Assembly (NCBI RefSeq): GCF_000006565.2
Contig: NC_031470.1
Span: 1,614,954-1,678,953 of the forward strand
Direction of reading: 5' to 3'
Source of the DNA: Toxoplasma gondii ME49
Taxonomy: Eukaryota; Apicomplexa; Conoidasida; Eucoccidiorida; Sarcocystidae
Length of the DNA: 64,000 nucleotides
Shown: positions 24,301 to 33,931 of the stretch, piece by piece
Numbering within the stretch: position 1 is the stretch's first letter
How the letters are laid out: the number at the start of each line of letters is the position of its first letter
The notes under the pieces: generated by a model
What the model saw: only the letters and a program-made list of their open reading frames with translations
Database searches by the model: none
Told to the model about the DNA's origin: nothing
Made by a program: the position numbers and the translations under genes

Positions 24301-26589
24301 ACATGTTTCTACAATAACCCATTCGACAGCCTACCTATCCAGTAGGAAACCATCTCGCTATGAGAAGCGTGGCAACGCACACCTTTCTTTCCTAACGTTC
24401 ACATGCGGTCGAACGCCAAAACGGGAACCCTTCTGCACTGGACGACACTCTTGTACCAAGAACAGATCTCGAGGAAGTGCTGCGGATTTGGGCCAGCGGC
24501 ACTACAGAGTTCGACTCCACCAAATCGATGTTTCGTCTCTTGATTTGCGATGTGCACCGTGGTCATCGATTATCCCTCCTGTTTGATACAAACGGCCACT
24601 TGCCGCGCACAAGGAAGAGAGTAATCCTGACCATTACTATGCGTCCCCCGGCGCGGCGACCCAAAACGAGATTTGGAGATATAACTCGACACGTGTAGAA
24701 ACAGGTGAAATAGCTTTTCAATCACTGGCTTTAAATATGTCTCTCCAGAGGACACATTTAGTTACAAAGATGACCAGAAGAAAGCTCACTATTAAAACTC
24801 GCAGTGCGTGGGTTACTCAGATCATCTATTAGCGAGCTGAGGCGAACCGTTTCTGTCAAGTTGTTTTTCGTCTAAAGTAGACTCGCACGAGAGACGAACC
24901 TGGAGGAAGAACGAAAGCCTGCCACCACACATTTGTTGGCAACGGGACTTTTGGGCGGCCCGTGGCGTCCACGAACTCCGGTCCCCAGAGTTGGGGAGAG
25001 AAGCCGCCTCCTGCGGCACGCAGAGGCAGGCGGTAGGTAATGTTTCAGTCGACAGCCACGGGCGGATGAAATACTTACTGCCAGTGAGACCGTGCCGGCA
25101 TTCTCATTTGGCAAGGAAAGAGGGATATCAGAAATAGTGTTTTGCTGATTTGTCTATATTCTGTGTAGTGGCTCAGTTTCTCTCGAGTTCATCAAGGCAG
25201 ACGTGAATTAGTAGGACTCCCAATTAGGCGATTCCCGTTACCGACCCTCAAGAGTTGCATTTGACCGTGAGAACAGCTCAAAACCGAGGTTCGCGGGGTG
25301 GAGCCAGTCAACAGTGTCTACGAGGCTGAGTCCAGCGATGCGGTAGTAAGAGCCCTGAGGACAGGAAAACACAGTTCGACACCAACGACCCCTGTAAGGT
25401 AGACATTGTTATGGAAACTGACCTGGTCGCGGGACCATTTGTCGCAAGCATCCGCCAAATACCTGTCTTTCATACGAGATGTGCGCCTCGGCAGTCGCTT
25501 GCAGTGAAGGAGCGGGGAGCGTCCATCATCGCACCGGGGGTAGAGCCTAAAGGGCCCACGTTCACGCCTGACAGGTATCACGACTCTTGCTAAGGGAGTG
25601 GAGACTAGGTGGCTGCACTCCACTGAAATAGCTGTCCCTCTACTTGAAATGCCTCAGTTAGAACAACGGCGCATTGTGTACATCGGGGTCATCAGAGCCT
25701 CACCCCTGGCGGCTGGTCCATTATGAGGCTGTGCCGACGGTCACCTTCAGCGAAGTTGAGCTTGCGAGAGAGTTCTTCGAGAGATTCCAGTTTCTCAGAA
25801 GCTGCATTTCCAACATTTCAGATAACGAAACGTCCTCATCTTTGGGTGCCTTTCATGAATTTTGTCTCGTCAGAGAATAAGGCCAACTGACAGAACCTGC
25901 ATTCCCAGTTTGTACTCGACCGAGCCAATTTCTGTTGTTTATACTCCTGTGGGCTGTTGGGAGCCAGATGCAGTTTAGCAGAGCGAGCCACTGGGAGGAC
26001 GTTGTTCCCATGAGTCATGTATGAAGAATGCGAACTCACAAGATGTCGAAGTGGGTACGGGTTTCTGGAATCGACCATAATAACGGACAACACACACACG
26101 CTCAACGGCAATTCTCAGAATTATCCCTGCAACCCAAATTGCCTGACACTTTCAATACGATTCAGCTGAATGGGAAACTCCGGTTGTCCTTTTCCGCTAT
26201 ATCCTTGCTCTCATGGGAACTCAAACACAGATTCTTCATTGCTGCAGAACCATGGAACAGCGATGCAGGTGTGGCATCTCACCCAGCTGTGGACTGATGT
26301 TGGTCAGTATAGAGTGGAGCAGCAGAACCAGGCAGACGGCAAACAGAAGAAGTAAGTGTTTGCGGCGACTGAAGATAGCTTGTGATATGCTGAAGAAAGA
26401 CGTGTTCACAATCTTTTCCTTAAGCTCTTCCATTTTCCTTTTCCCTTGCCAAGGCAACCTCGAAGCACCGTTGTGTTTATCCTCATCGATGCTTTCTGCG
26501 TCGGGGGCCTGCCAGGGGGCAAGAGTCAACACCCGGCGCGTTCCCGTCTTTACGGCCAAGGCTGAAACGCAGTTCACGCAGCGCAGCAT
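7664..26589 (-). CDS. Glycoside hydrolase family 81 (endo-1,3-beta-glucanase-like) protein, about 19 kb multi-exon gene
   Basis: The gene starts at the ATG at 26589 and ends at the TAA at 7666-7664. The N-terminal exon carries a basic-then-hydrophobic segment (RRKHLLLLFAVCLVLLL), so the product is probably a type II membrane or secreted protein. Exons downstream reproduce the GH81 order: PLPTNVWWQAFVL and PYLLTV at the start of the beta-sandwich, VRGSPWLTMEL, LHLSDGTIWLFV and LYYWLAVHFLSVQGG later in it, then the alpha-barrel signatures LYYGTHAFFGYVVHMAA, VVLALIRNFATP, ARHKDWW, ESSSEAAFAYWA and IIPLTPFSLE. GH81 enzymes cut beta-1,3-glucan. Coccidian oocyst walls contain beta-1,3-glucan, so an oocyst-wall or sporocyst role is likely by inference. 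The aspartate expected in the HFHYGY region is missing (see findings). About 25 exons are expected; those I could phase are listed in the regional entries. Exons between about 20.4 and 13.7 kb are the least certain. Confidence 0.88.
10072..13664 (-). other. GH81 gene, alpha-barrel (catalytic-domain) exons
   Basis: Exons in gene order: 13664-13596 (LMHRYASIALTADAVG, the early barrel helix); 12590-12482 (NSEVEAGAGLYYGTHAFFGYVV, the active-site helix); 12132-11976 (HHVVLALIRNFATP); 11515-11435 (VARHKDWWFLNSYSSG, equivalent of the ARHKDW.DGHSWA segment); 11287-11143 (ESSSEAAFAYWAVAMYAKVTGD, with both glutamates of the ExxxE catalytic pair); 10631-10528 (IYPPAVRYLGAIGRLHENAAVF); and 10254-10072 (IIPLTPFSLEIIDAGW). 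Phases agree at every junction from 12590 to 10072. One exon between 13596 and 12590 is still missing from my model (phase 0 in, phase 1 out). Confidence 0.88.
13700..20992 (-). other. GH81 gene, end of beta-sandwich and linker exons (partly unresolved)
   Basis: Two exons here are firm. The first is 20992-20847 (ENERWGGFELQTVAWTPDAL...), in phase with the exon ending at 22150. The second is 20701-20493, containing TGDLYYWLAVHFLSVQGG, which aligns with the LLALPHH-type strand of GH81. Probable exon material also lies at about 19285-19199, 19010-18798, 18629-18540 (acceptor TTTCAG before 18629; one frame reads YDVDRLAPAASLRNYG), 18194-18100 and 17187-16850. I could not choose frames for all of these by phase alone, so the protein between the beta-sandwich and the alpha-barrel is not reconstructed. 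The apicoplast insertion at 14519-14908 sits in an intron of this part. Confidence 0.5.
14519..14908 (+). pseudogene. sufB: Nuclear-integrated apicoplast DNA (NUPT): decayed fragment of plastid sufB (ycf24)
   Basis: About 390 bp of very AT-rich DNA lie abruptly inside GC-balanced sequence. Read on the plus strand, with frame changes, they give a SufB (Fe-S cluster assembly scaffold) segment in order: LGSIVSNID, NSIIFNERSFCFF (SufB: NSAVFSDGSF), INLTTYFRT, FGKFERALIVLSENS, YFEGCSAPM, QLYIAIVELFIE, LKYSAIQN-TGA-YRG, GEGGLYNFTTKR. The TGA at 14843-14845 falls on the invariant Trp of the QNWY motif, and coccidian apicoplasts are reported to read TGA as Trp, so the donor was the plastid genome. 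It is dead: in-frame TAA at 14765-14767, a stop in the THxENFGKFE segment, and at least one single-base frameshift near 14620-14630 in a T-rich run. It lies inside an intron of the GH81 gene, antisense to that gene. Confidence 0.93.
22150..26589 (-). other. GH81 gene, N-terminal and first beta-sandwich exons
   Basis: Phase-consistent exons, in gene order (high to low coordinate): 26589-26283 (cytosolic lead plus signal anchor), 26126-26040, 25622-25423, 25354-25246, 25010-24900 (PLPTNVWWQAF, the usual opening of GH81 domains), 24273-24170 (NSAPYLLTVITK), 23894-23860 and 23800-23742 (NGPVGYGFFFGVRLRDF). Less exact are an exon within 23570-23400 (VSDYSPLSVTKSW), one at about 22700-22507 (KAYIVRGSPWLTMELP) and one at about 22256-22150 (LELHLSDGTIWLFVLDHK). 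The 25354-25246 exon uses a GTCGGT donor to keep phase. The segment order matches the known GH81 N-terminal domain. Confidence 0.8.
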
Positions 26590-28884
26590 TCAGAATGAGT
26601 CTGCAAAGAAATAACATTCAGCTTTCGTGCTGCGTACACAACAAACGAGAAGGGCACCGAATGTGAAGTTAGCACGAAACAATGACATCGAAACTTGGCT
26701 GAGTTCGTTAGATGACGCGATACAACCATCGTGAGGTGGTTGCTTGTCACTAATATTATTATCCCGACAGCAGTGTTTTCATGATAAGCGTCATGTTACC
26801 TGATAGTATATTTACTGAATTAAGGTTAACGTCATGTCACAACACCACATCAGCCGCTGCGAAAAGCGGTTGACTGCCGGGGGGGGGGGGGGCAAAACAA
26901 TAGATCGTAAGTGAAACGGGAGAAGGCATAAAATCTCGGTCATAGAATCAGGCGCTGCGAAGCACATCGACGCTGTGTTCACCACCGAATCAACATCTGT
27001 ACAGCAATCTTGCTCACCCAGATCAGACCCGCTGTTCATTGTTGCAGAGTCGATGGTAGCTGGCGTTCGAAGGTCACCCCTAGAGGTTTTCTGGACGCAC
27101 AGCTGATAGCGTGGTTAACTGAGCGACGAACTGTCAGCCGCTGCATTTGCCCATGCGAATTTCCGGGTCCATTCAGACCTATGTTCAGTTGAGTCTTTGT
27201 CCGTAACTACAAGTTAACAGGAAGCATTTGGCACCTCGATGGCGCAGCGACAGAATCAAGAAAGCCACTTGACGGATGAAACACCTGTGTAGAGCATGCC
27301 CGGCAGACCGTCCTTCTCCAGTGCACCATTATAATATCTTTTTTTCAAGAGAGTGACCAATTGCAGGTGCCACCAGTGGCAGTTGTGAAGTACAGGGGGC
27401 CCCGGCGCCAAAGGGAATAACAACGAGGACTACCCTAATCTCCTTACCCACTCCTGAAAATCTGGCATCGCCCGTACTACAGCGGAGCTACAAGACGGTC
27501 CCACGACGAACAGATTATGTCGGCACTGGATTGCTCCTAGCCACTGTTTGTTTCATTCAAAAAGCAGGACTCGCGTTATGAATAAGGCCGGCATCGCTCC
27601 CAGACCACTGTGTGCACAAAAACCTCAAAGAGTAGCGACACACGAATGGTCGGCCCGTGACTTAAGGGACGAAGAATTTCGATCTATTTGAAAGATGATG
27701 TCTGAGATCAGAATCGGAAAATTACGTCAGCAAAGAACCCGCCGTAGAGGAGGTGAGGAACTGCGCACAAGCTGTCAACGGATCTCAGAACAGGTGTGTG
27801 TCTTTTGGCCACATGCGAGACCTCTGTTCCACGCGGGTTGCAAAAAATCTTGGTAGATAAAATAAGCAGCAGGAAATGGGAAGACCGGGGGAACAAAAGG
27901 GATCACGAAATGCAAGTCTCGCTACAGTGCCGTTCCGAGCTCTGCAGAATGCGTGTTCTACCTATTTGTAACCGGCCTTGAACAGAGAAACAACAGATCG
28001 GAAGCACGCGCTGAGCAAAGGAAATGCATTCTATGGTCACTATCGCTTTCACGCACAACATTTGTATTTGAACAAAACCCTGTGTCTCTTCTGTCTCGCC
28101 TGCGATTCTTCTGCGCCTATAGGTCACCGATCAGGACAATCGCATGCGATAATCCAGCTGGCACGTTTTGGCCCAGCGGAGACAGGGTGGGGGACGCATA
28201 TTCTCAGCTGGGCATTGTTAACCCGCTCTCAGTGTGTTAGAGAGTCAGCGGGCGTGGGCTTCAGGTATTTTACGGTCGGAAGCATGAAGTGTCCCTAGAA
28301 CATTCTAGGACTGTCGTCATCGTGTCTGTCGTGTCTGAGCCTTTACCGCCATCCGTCCCATAAAACGTGAGACGGATAGATTTGCCTGCACGAGTTCTCC
28401 TGAGTATACATAACAACCATCTCGAATTATTCGCCTCGAATGATTCATGGTCTGATCTCGACAGATCTCGACCGACTGTAGACAGTGGAGAGGAGATGGG
28501 GGGGTGGAGGGAACCGCTGTTCTGCTCGTTCCTGCAACGGTAGCAAAGGCGCCGAACGACAGGGGAGCCACCAGTTATGGAATCCGTCGCTCCTCTGCAT
28601 ACGTCATAAACATAGGAGGTATCTTGCCTTCACCATGGTGCTCAATGTCACCCTTCTTGTTTCATATGTGCATCGACCTGAAATGCGGTTTCAGCTCGAC
28701 TGCTATCACATCCTGTCATCAGTAATCGTGAGTACGTTTTCCACCAGAAGTGCGTTTTATGAAAAAAGACGTACTCCCAAGTTTTGAGAGAAGTTCCCAC
28801 TCTCAACTGAGATCTGCGCTCTGTTGCGGGCAGTTTACTTCGTTGAACACAACCCAGACGATCACGAAGCACGCGTTCTGGACG
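26590..28884. other. No convincing gene: flank between pseudokinase and GH81 genes
   Basis: Both neighbours are on the minus strand, so this should hold the 3' UTR of the pseudokinase and the promoter/5' UTR of the GH81 gene. Frames here are short and unremarkable. It contains a G14 run. Confidence 0.4.
26879..26892 (+). repeat. G14 homopolymer
   Basis: Fourteen consecutive G on the plus strand, about 290 bp upstream of the GH81 start codon. A second G14 lies at 32866-32879. Such runs are length-unstable and prone to sequencing error. Confidence 0.9.
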
Positions 28885-30384
28885 TCAACCGAAACGAACG
28901 CAAAAACCAGTATATTGTCCTAAGGGAGCACCCAGATGTGGCCAGCAATTTTGAAAAAAAAAGAGATCGAGCGCTGGACAAGACGATCCACCTGGAGTGG
29001 TTCTTGGCAGACCCTGAACTGAAGCAACATTTTCCCTGACATGTCGCAGCAAAGTGTTCGTTCGCCAGACATCTTCAGGGGGCCGGCGCTGTGACCCCTT
29101 CAAACACAGTAAGCATGATAGAATGTCTTTTACTGCCTGTGGGACACTGGTACGACAAGCCTGAAACGTGTCCTCCAACCGATAGCCCAGGAACGGTAAC
29201 AAGGCGAGGGATCTTACTTTCCCTTCTGGGTCACCACGTTCAAGCTCTGACATGCTATATGGAAGCCGACCGAACCAGAGAACAAAAAGGGTAATCCCCA
29301 ATGCCCACGAATCTCGACTCTGTGTAGAGATGACTTTCCCTGCCGGATGACGAACCATGGAAATGGCAGTGTCCGGGTCGAGGTAGAGCAGATCCTCTGG
29401 AACAACAAATTCTTCCGGTTTTCCTGTGTACCTGCCTGCGCGGCGAGTATTACGCAGGTATATGTGACCCTTGAAGTCTAACATAAAGCTGTCGAGAGAC
29501 AAATTTCGATGGATACACCCATTTTCATGGAACTTCGTGACGAGATTCAAACACTGCTCCGTCAACACCAGCTTGGCCGATATGCCCAAAGAATGAAAAG
29601 CCAGTTCTTCCAGTGTACAAGCCATACGCGGATAGATAACGAAGAACCTTGTCGAAATCAGAGATGGGCTGACGCGTAGCATCTCAGCAGAGATGCTTGT
29701 CACATAACCCCAGCAGAGAGGGACCAGCAACCCCTGTTTAGCCAAAAGAGAAAGCGGGTCATCGTTGGCAGTCAGTCTTCGGATGTTGAACTCACGCTTT
29801 AGTCTTCTAGCCAGTTCCCTATCTATAAGCATCTTTGCACGGTCAGCGTAGTTGGGATCGTTGAACGCCTTATCTACGTCAATCACGTTGCTGCTTATCA
29901 AGAAGACCTTCGCAGCATACGGATAATCACGTGTGCCGACAGGGCCCAGCTCAAAGTACACGGACTTTTTCCCCAATCCCAGAACTTCCCCTCTCTGTAG
30001 CCACCACCGTGACGGTCGGAGAGAACCGAGAATCCAGGGATGACACTCAAAAATGAACTGACGAGGGAGCTGAGACTGGAGCGACACAACCACTTGCCTG
30101 CTTGTGGACGACATAGTGAAGACACTGGCATCTGCCTCTGTTGCAACGTGTGCAAGTTCGTCCCATCCCTCCTGCTCATCGAACTGAATTGACAGAATAT
30201 CGGACACCGACCCTCCATGTGAACGTTCTGTCGGATCATCCGGATCCACATCTTGTCGTCGTTTCTCGTCTTCTTCTTTTAATCTTCTACGACTGCCACG
30301 TGTCGACCAGAGAGGCAAATTTGACAGACATCGCCCCGATCTAACGGTCCCTCGAAGCAAGCGCCCCAGCCATGACTGGGCCAT
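28885..30384 (-). CDS. ROP-family (rhoptry kinase-like) pseudokinase
   Basis: A single-exon minus-strand frame of 499 codons runs from the ATG at 30384-30382; the frame is open 27 codons further up but without an ATG. A basic, Arg-rich N-terminal region is followed by a protein-kinase fold. It has the glycine-loop segment GEVLGLGKKSVYF, the VAIK-equivalent lysine in YAAKVF, and a long helix-C insertion typical of ROP kinases. The catalytic loop is CIHRNLSLDSFMLD, where HRD has become HRN. There is no DFG at the following strand (HIYLRN instead) and no APE. The helix F motif is DSWALGITLFVLWFGRLPY. Loss of both the catalytic and the metal-binding Asp predicts no phosphotransfer. I see no convincing signal peptide from this ATG, so an upstream exon may be missing, or the protein is not secreted. 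ROP-family assignment rests on the fold plus the coccidian context; I do not name the member. Confidence 0.82.
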   Translation of the reverse strand: MAQSWLGRLLRGTVRSGRCLSNLPLWSTRGSRRRLKEEDEKRRQDVDPDDPTERSHGGSVSDILSIQFDEQEGWDELAHVATEADASVFTMSSTSRQVVVSLQSQLPRQFIFECHPWILGSLRPSRWWLQRGEVLGLGKKSVYFELGPVGTRDYPYAAKVFLISSNVIDVDKAFNDPNYADRAKMLIDRELARRLKREFNIRRLTANDDPLSLLAKQGLLVPLCWGYVTSISAEMLRVSPSLISTRFFVIYPRMACTLEELAFHSLGISAKLVLTEQCLNLVTKFHENGCIHRNLSLDSFMLDFKGHIYLRNTRRAGRYTGKPEEFVVPEDLLYLDPDTAISMVRHPAGKVISTQSRDSWALGITLFVLWFGRLPYSMSELERGDPEGKVRSLALLPFLGYRLEDTFQACRTSVPQAVKDILSCLLCLKGSQRRPPEDVWRTNTLLRHVRENVASVQGLPRTTPGGSSCPALDLFFFQNCWPHLGAPLGQYTGFCVRFG

Positions 30385-33300
30385 TCTTGAGTGTAGCGAT
30401 GCAGCAGACGCAGTCTGCTTTGACCGGAATAAACGACTATCCCTTGAGATATGGCCTAGGCACAAGCTCCTGAGTTGCTACCGGCGCCTGCTACGAAGCC
30501 GCCATATACCCGATGCTGCACTGTGTGTTGCTGAACGGGTCCCTTGTCAACCCTTCATGCTGTTCCTTCATGAATCGGAGAAATCTGTAGTTTTTTTTCA
30601 AGGTGCCGACAAACCAGAGCAGAGCTTACCACTGGCAAGCCCGGCACGGAGAAAAAACTCACTTTTCGGAACGGCGTGACCAGAAGCCAACACTGCAAAT
30701 ACCGGCACCGTACCACGCTGACCTGTTTTTGGCTGAGTCCTCAAACGAAGAAACTGTAGCGTCGGAAAAGATGCTGGTAGGCAGACAACAGCTATGTAAC
30801 GTTATCAAGAGTTGCAAATACCAGGTATTTACACAAAGCATACATTCAACGGGAAAGTCAAGAATGCGGACCTGCGAAGAGGTGAATATCCAGTACTGTT
30901 TTGACAGCGTCGCTGTCTCAACAATTCTTGTCTACGCCTCGTGCATACTAGCATAGATTTGCAGCATATCTCCATGTCATAATGTTTGTTTGAACACTAC
31001 TCTTATTTAATTCGCCCTTGCTTCTTTGCCTCTTGTTGCGGGACACCTCTTTTTCAACCAACTTATAAAACTTGTCATTTTCAACAGTGTCCTTCGTCCG
31101 ATAGACACTTGGAACTGGCTTGGATGGTTGCTGATACAGCGGGAATGCCGGGGTGACATCTCGTTGCTTGTCATTCGTGGCTTGCTGCACCTCAGAAAAA
31201 GTACGCTTGCAAGAGATGCATTACATTTCAGTCGAAAAACCGTTCGACTACGGGGGGTGGACATCGCTCGCATTTCTGTTTCGTCACAGGTGAATCACTT
31301 CGTAGTGCTCTGCAGGTAGCAGATGGTAGTCGCACATGTGAGTTCGTCAGATCTGTGCGATTTTTTAAAGAGTGGACTTCCGACCAGAGCGGCGTCCGGC
31401 GGCCTGAGGCCGGCAATCTCACATACGCTACAGGACGTCAATCCAGAGACCGGACATCCAAAAAGGCTACTACCGAAGCGCTGAGACCTTCTTCAAAGAC
31501 ACGAAAATGTACTTACTTGAACACATATACCACGCCTTTTTTTCGTTCGCCCCCAGGTCTGCTCATTCTGAGAAAATCTCACTCTCAACGAAAACAACAA
31601 CATATTTGCTCTATACGTTGATGAGTGTGCACGAAACTGCACTTGTGAGCAGATGATGCGTTCGCATAATTGCTTCGTGATGACGATGCATGTGTAGCAT
31701 TCCACATTCGCAGCAGCTGGACTTGCCAGATTATATCACGGATAACAGTTTTGCCATCCTTCTGAAACCAGGTAGTGGAAGACTTTCAACCTCTGTAGTT
31801 TTAAGCAGTTGGATGTAAGGTACCCGAAGAGCAGCTACATAAATGGAAAGTGCTGCGGGGTGTACGATCCGTGTATGGCATGCTCACCGCCAGGGATTAC
31901 TCCTCTGTCACCTCGTGTTACCAGCAGAAGAACCGCTGGATCTTGGGATACCGGTCGACAAAAAAATGCAGGCGAAGGACTGCAAAATTGGATATGATTC
32001 ATTTATTACGTGCACACTTTTCATGAGGTCAAAGACACCGTGGGGGATAGCTTTTTGGAATACGAAAGAAAGGTGATACTGCTACCCAGTACTGTGAGTG
32101 CTCTTTTATACTGGCTCATTTACATGTGGGTCTCTAGTGCCAACGCTGAGTGGAGTGGATTTCTAGCCACCGCCTGTTCTTCGCTTCGTATGGTGCAATT
32201 CAGGCGAACTGGCGGGTGACTCTCATCTGACGTTGGTCTTTGACCGGGCTGCCGTGTGTCCTTTCTACGTTTTGGAATATTTGCAACGGTGATAACTTAA
32301 CAACTCTCCTGCATTGGACTGAGGACTGTGAATGATGTTTCCTCTAGTCTAACAGCATAATTCTGCTTCAAGTGAAGAACTGTTGACTATTTCAGAATCG
32401 TGACCACCAAGGACGAGCAGCCGATAGCAGGCAGAAACGCGGACACACAGACGACATGGTTTTACGGTGTTTCCACATCCACACAGTGATGCACAGCAGC
32501 ACAATGAACACAGAAAGTCATAGGAAACTCGGATATTTAACTGATCCCCAGAAGGTCTAGAAATCACCAGGGATGTCCGTGACTATGTCTCCCCCACATT
32601 CCGTTGCCCCCTCCTCGTGCAAATTAGCCTGCAAGAGGACTTCTGGCCTACTCGTCCGCAGCTTTGACATGTCCGACTCAAGATGTTTGACCGCATGTAT
32701 TCCCGTAAGCACACATATTTATTTGGATTCACATTTTTCGTCAATCTGTGGAAGAAACTGGAAGCGACCTCGGTTCATAGGGAACGTGTGCTTCGAGTGT
32801 CAGTATTCAGACGTTGACGGGCCCAGGAACAGACCGTTTTCTCTGCATGCGATTTATTGTACTGCGGGGGGGGGGGGGGTGGCAAGCTAGCTTCAGCCAC
32901 TCGGCTGGTGTCCATTCCACTCGACATCTAAGTGTACAACCAGTTCCTGACTTTTCTTTCGTAGTCCTATTGTTGGTTTCACCATCAATGTATCCGGCGG
33001 ACGTATTTAGGAATTACGATCGTCATGGAAACTGCATGGTTCAGCACGTAGACCCGGGGGGTACAGATGCAAGACAGTTGACATTCAGCAGGGTGCCTCA
33101 TTTGTTTTGACCGAACCCAATTCTTTTCTCGCGGACTAAACATCTGTGTTGTTTATCCCTGGCCAGACGCAGCGTCGATGTCGTGGGGTGAATTGGCGTT
33201 GGAACGCTGGGCCCTGCAACATTGTGCTTCACAAAAGGGGAGAGGCAACGACTCTTGAGTGGTTGCTGCTATCCGAGGCGGGGCTGTTCTCTGATGGACT

Positions 33301-33931
33301 CGTCGTCCCTTGCAGCCTGCAAAACCGTGTCGCTCCCTCTACCATTGGAGCGAACTCTGGCGACCACCTGTTCCGTTGCAACGTGGGTAGCAAACGTCTG
33401 TATTTGCGATCTGCACTCGTAAAGGCTGTCGTTGTCTGAGCAGCCTCTGCCGTGGAAATCATCTCTTGACTGCTGCCACTGGGAAAGTCAGCGCGTTTGC
33501 CCTCCAGTGCTTTCCGTGGGAAGACACTCGTTTCTTAGCTTCTGACCGTTGCCCGTAACGCCCCGTTCGGTCTTCTAAGTTTGCAGCAGTCCTTGCTCAG
33601 ACTTGCCTGTGTATTTTCATGGTGGTACCAATATCTGTGACGTGTGCAAGCACAAATTGTTCCTCGTATGCCCAACTGGGCATCCTCAAGATTTCGCGTC
33701 ACACATCCAGCATATGGTTTCGTGATCAAATATACGCGTTTTCCCTTGCACCGTGGTCATTGGTTGCTGCTTTCTTCTGCAGACGAGCAGATGTGTATGC
33801 ACCTCTCGACAGCTGCCTGTTTTTGTTTCGTGGGTTTTCAGGTGTCCGGAGGCGCTCGAGCACTTAGCCCCCACTGAATCTTCTTAAGTGCTGCGGCTGC
33901 TCTTTCGAGAAAGGAAACAGACTCCAGGAAA
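30385..33931. other. Intergenic, divergent promoters; no gene supported
   Basis: The stretch lies between the 5' end of the minus-strand pseudokinase and the plus-strand prenol-kinase-like gene. The longest frames (about 117 codons at 30603-30956) have no recognisable features and no splice-site support. A G14 run lies at 32866-32879. An upstream exon of the pseudokinase could lie just right of 30384. Confidence 0.4.
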
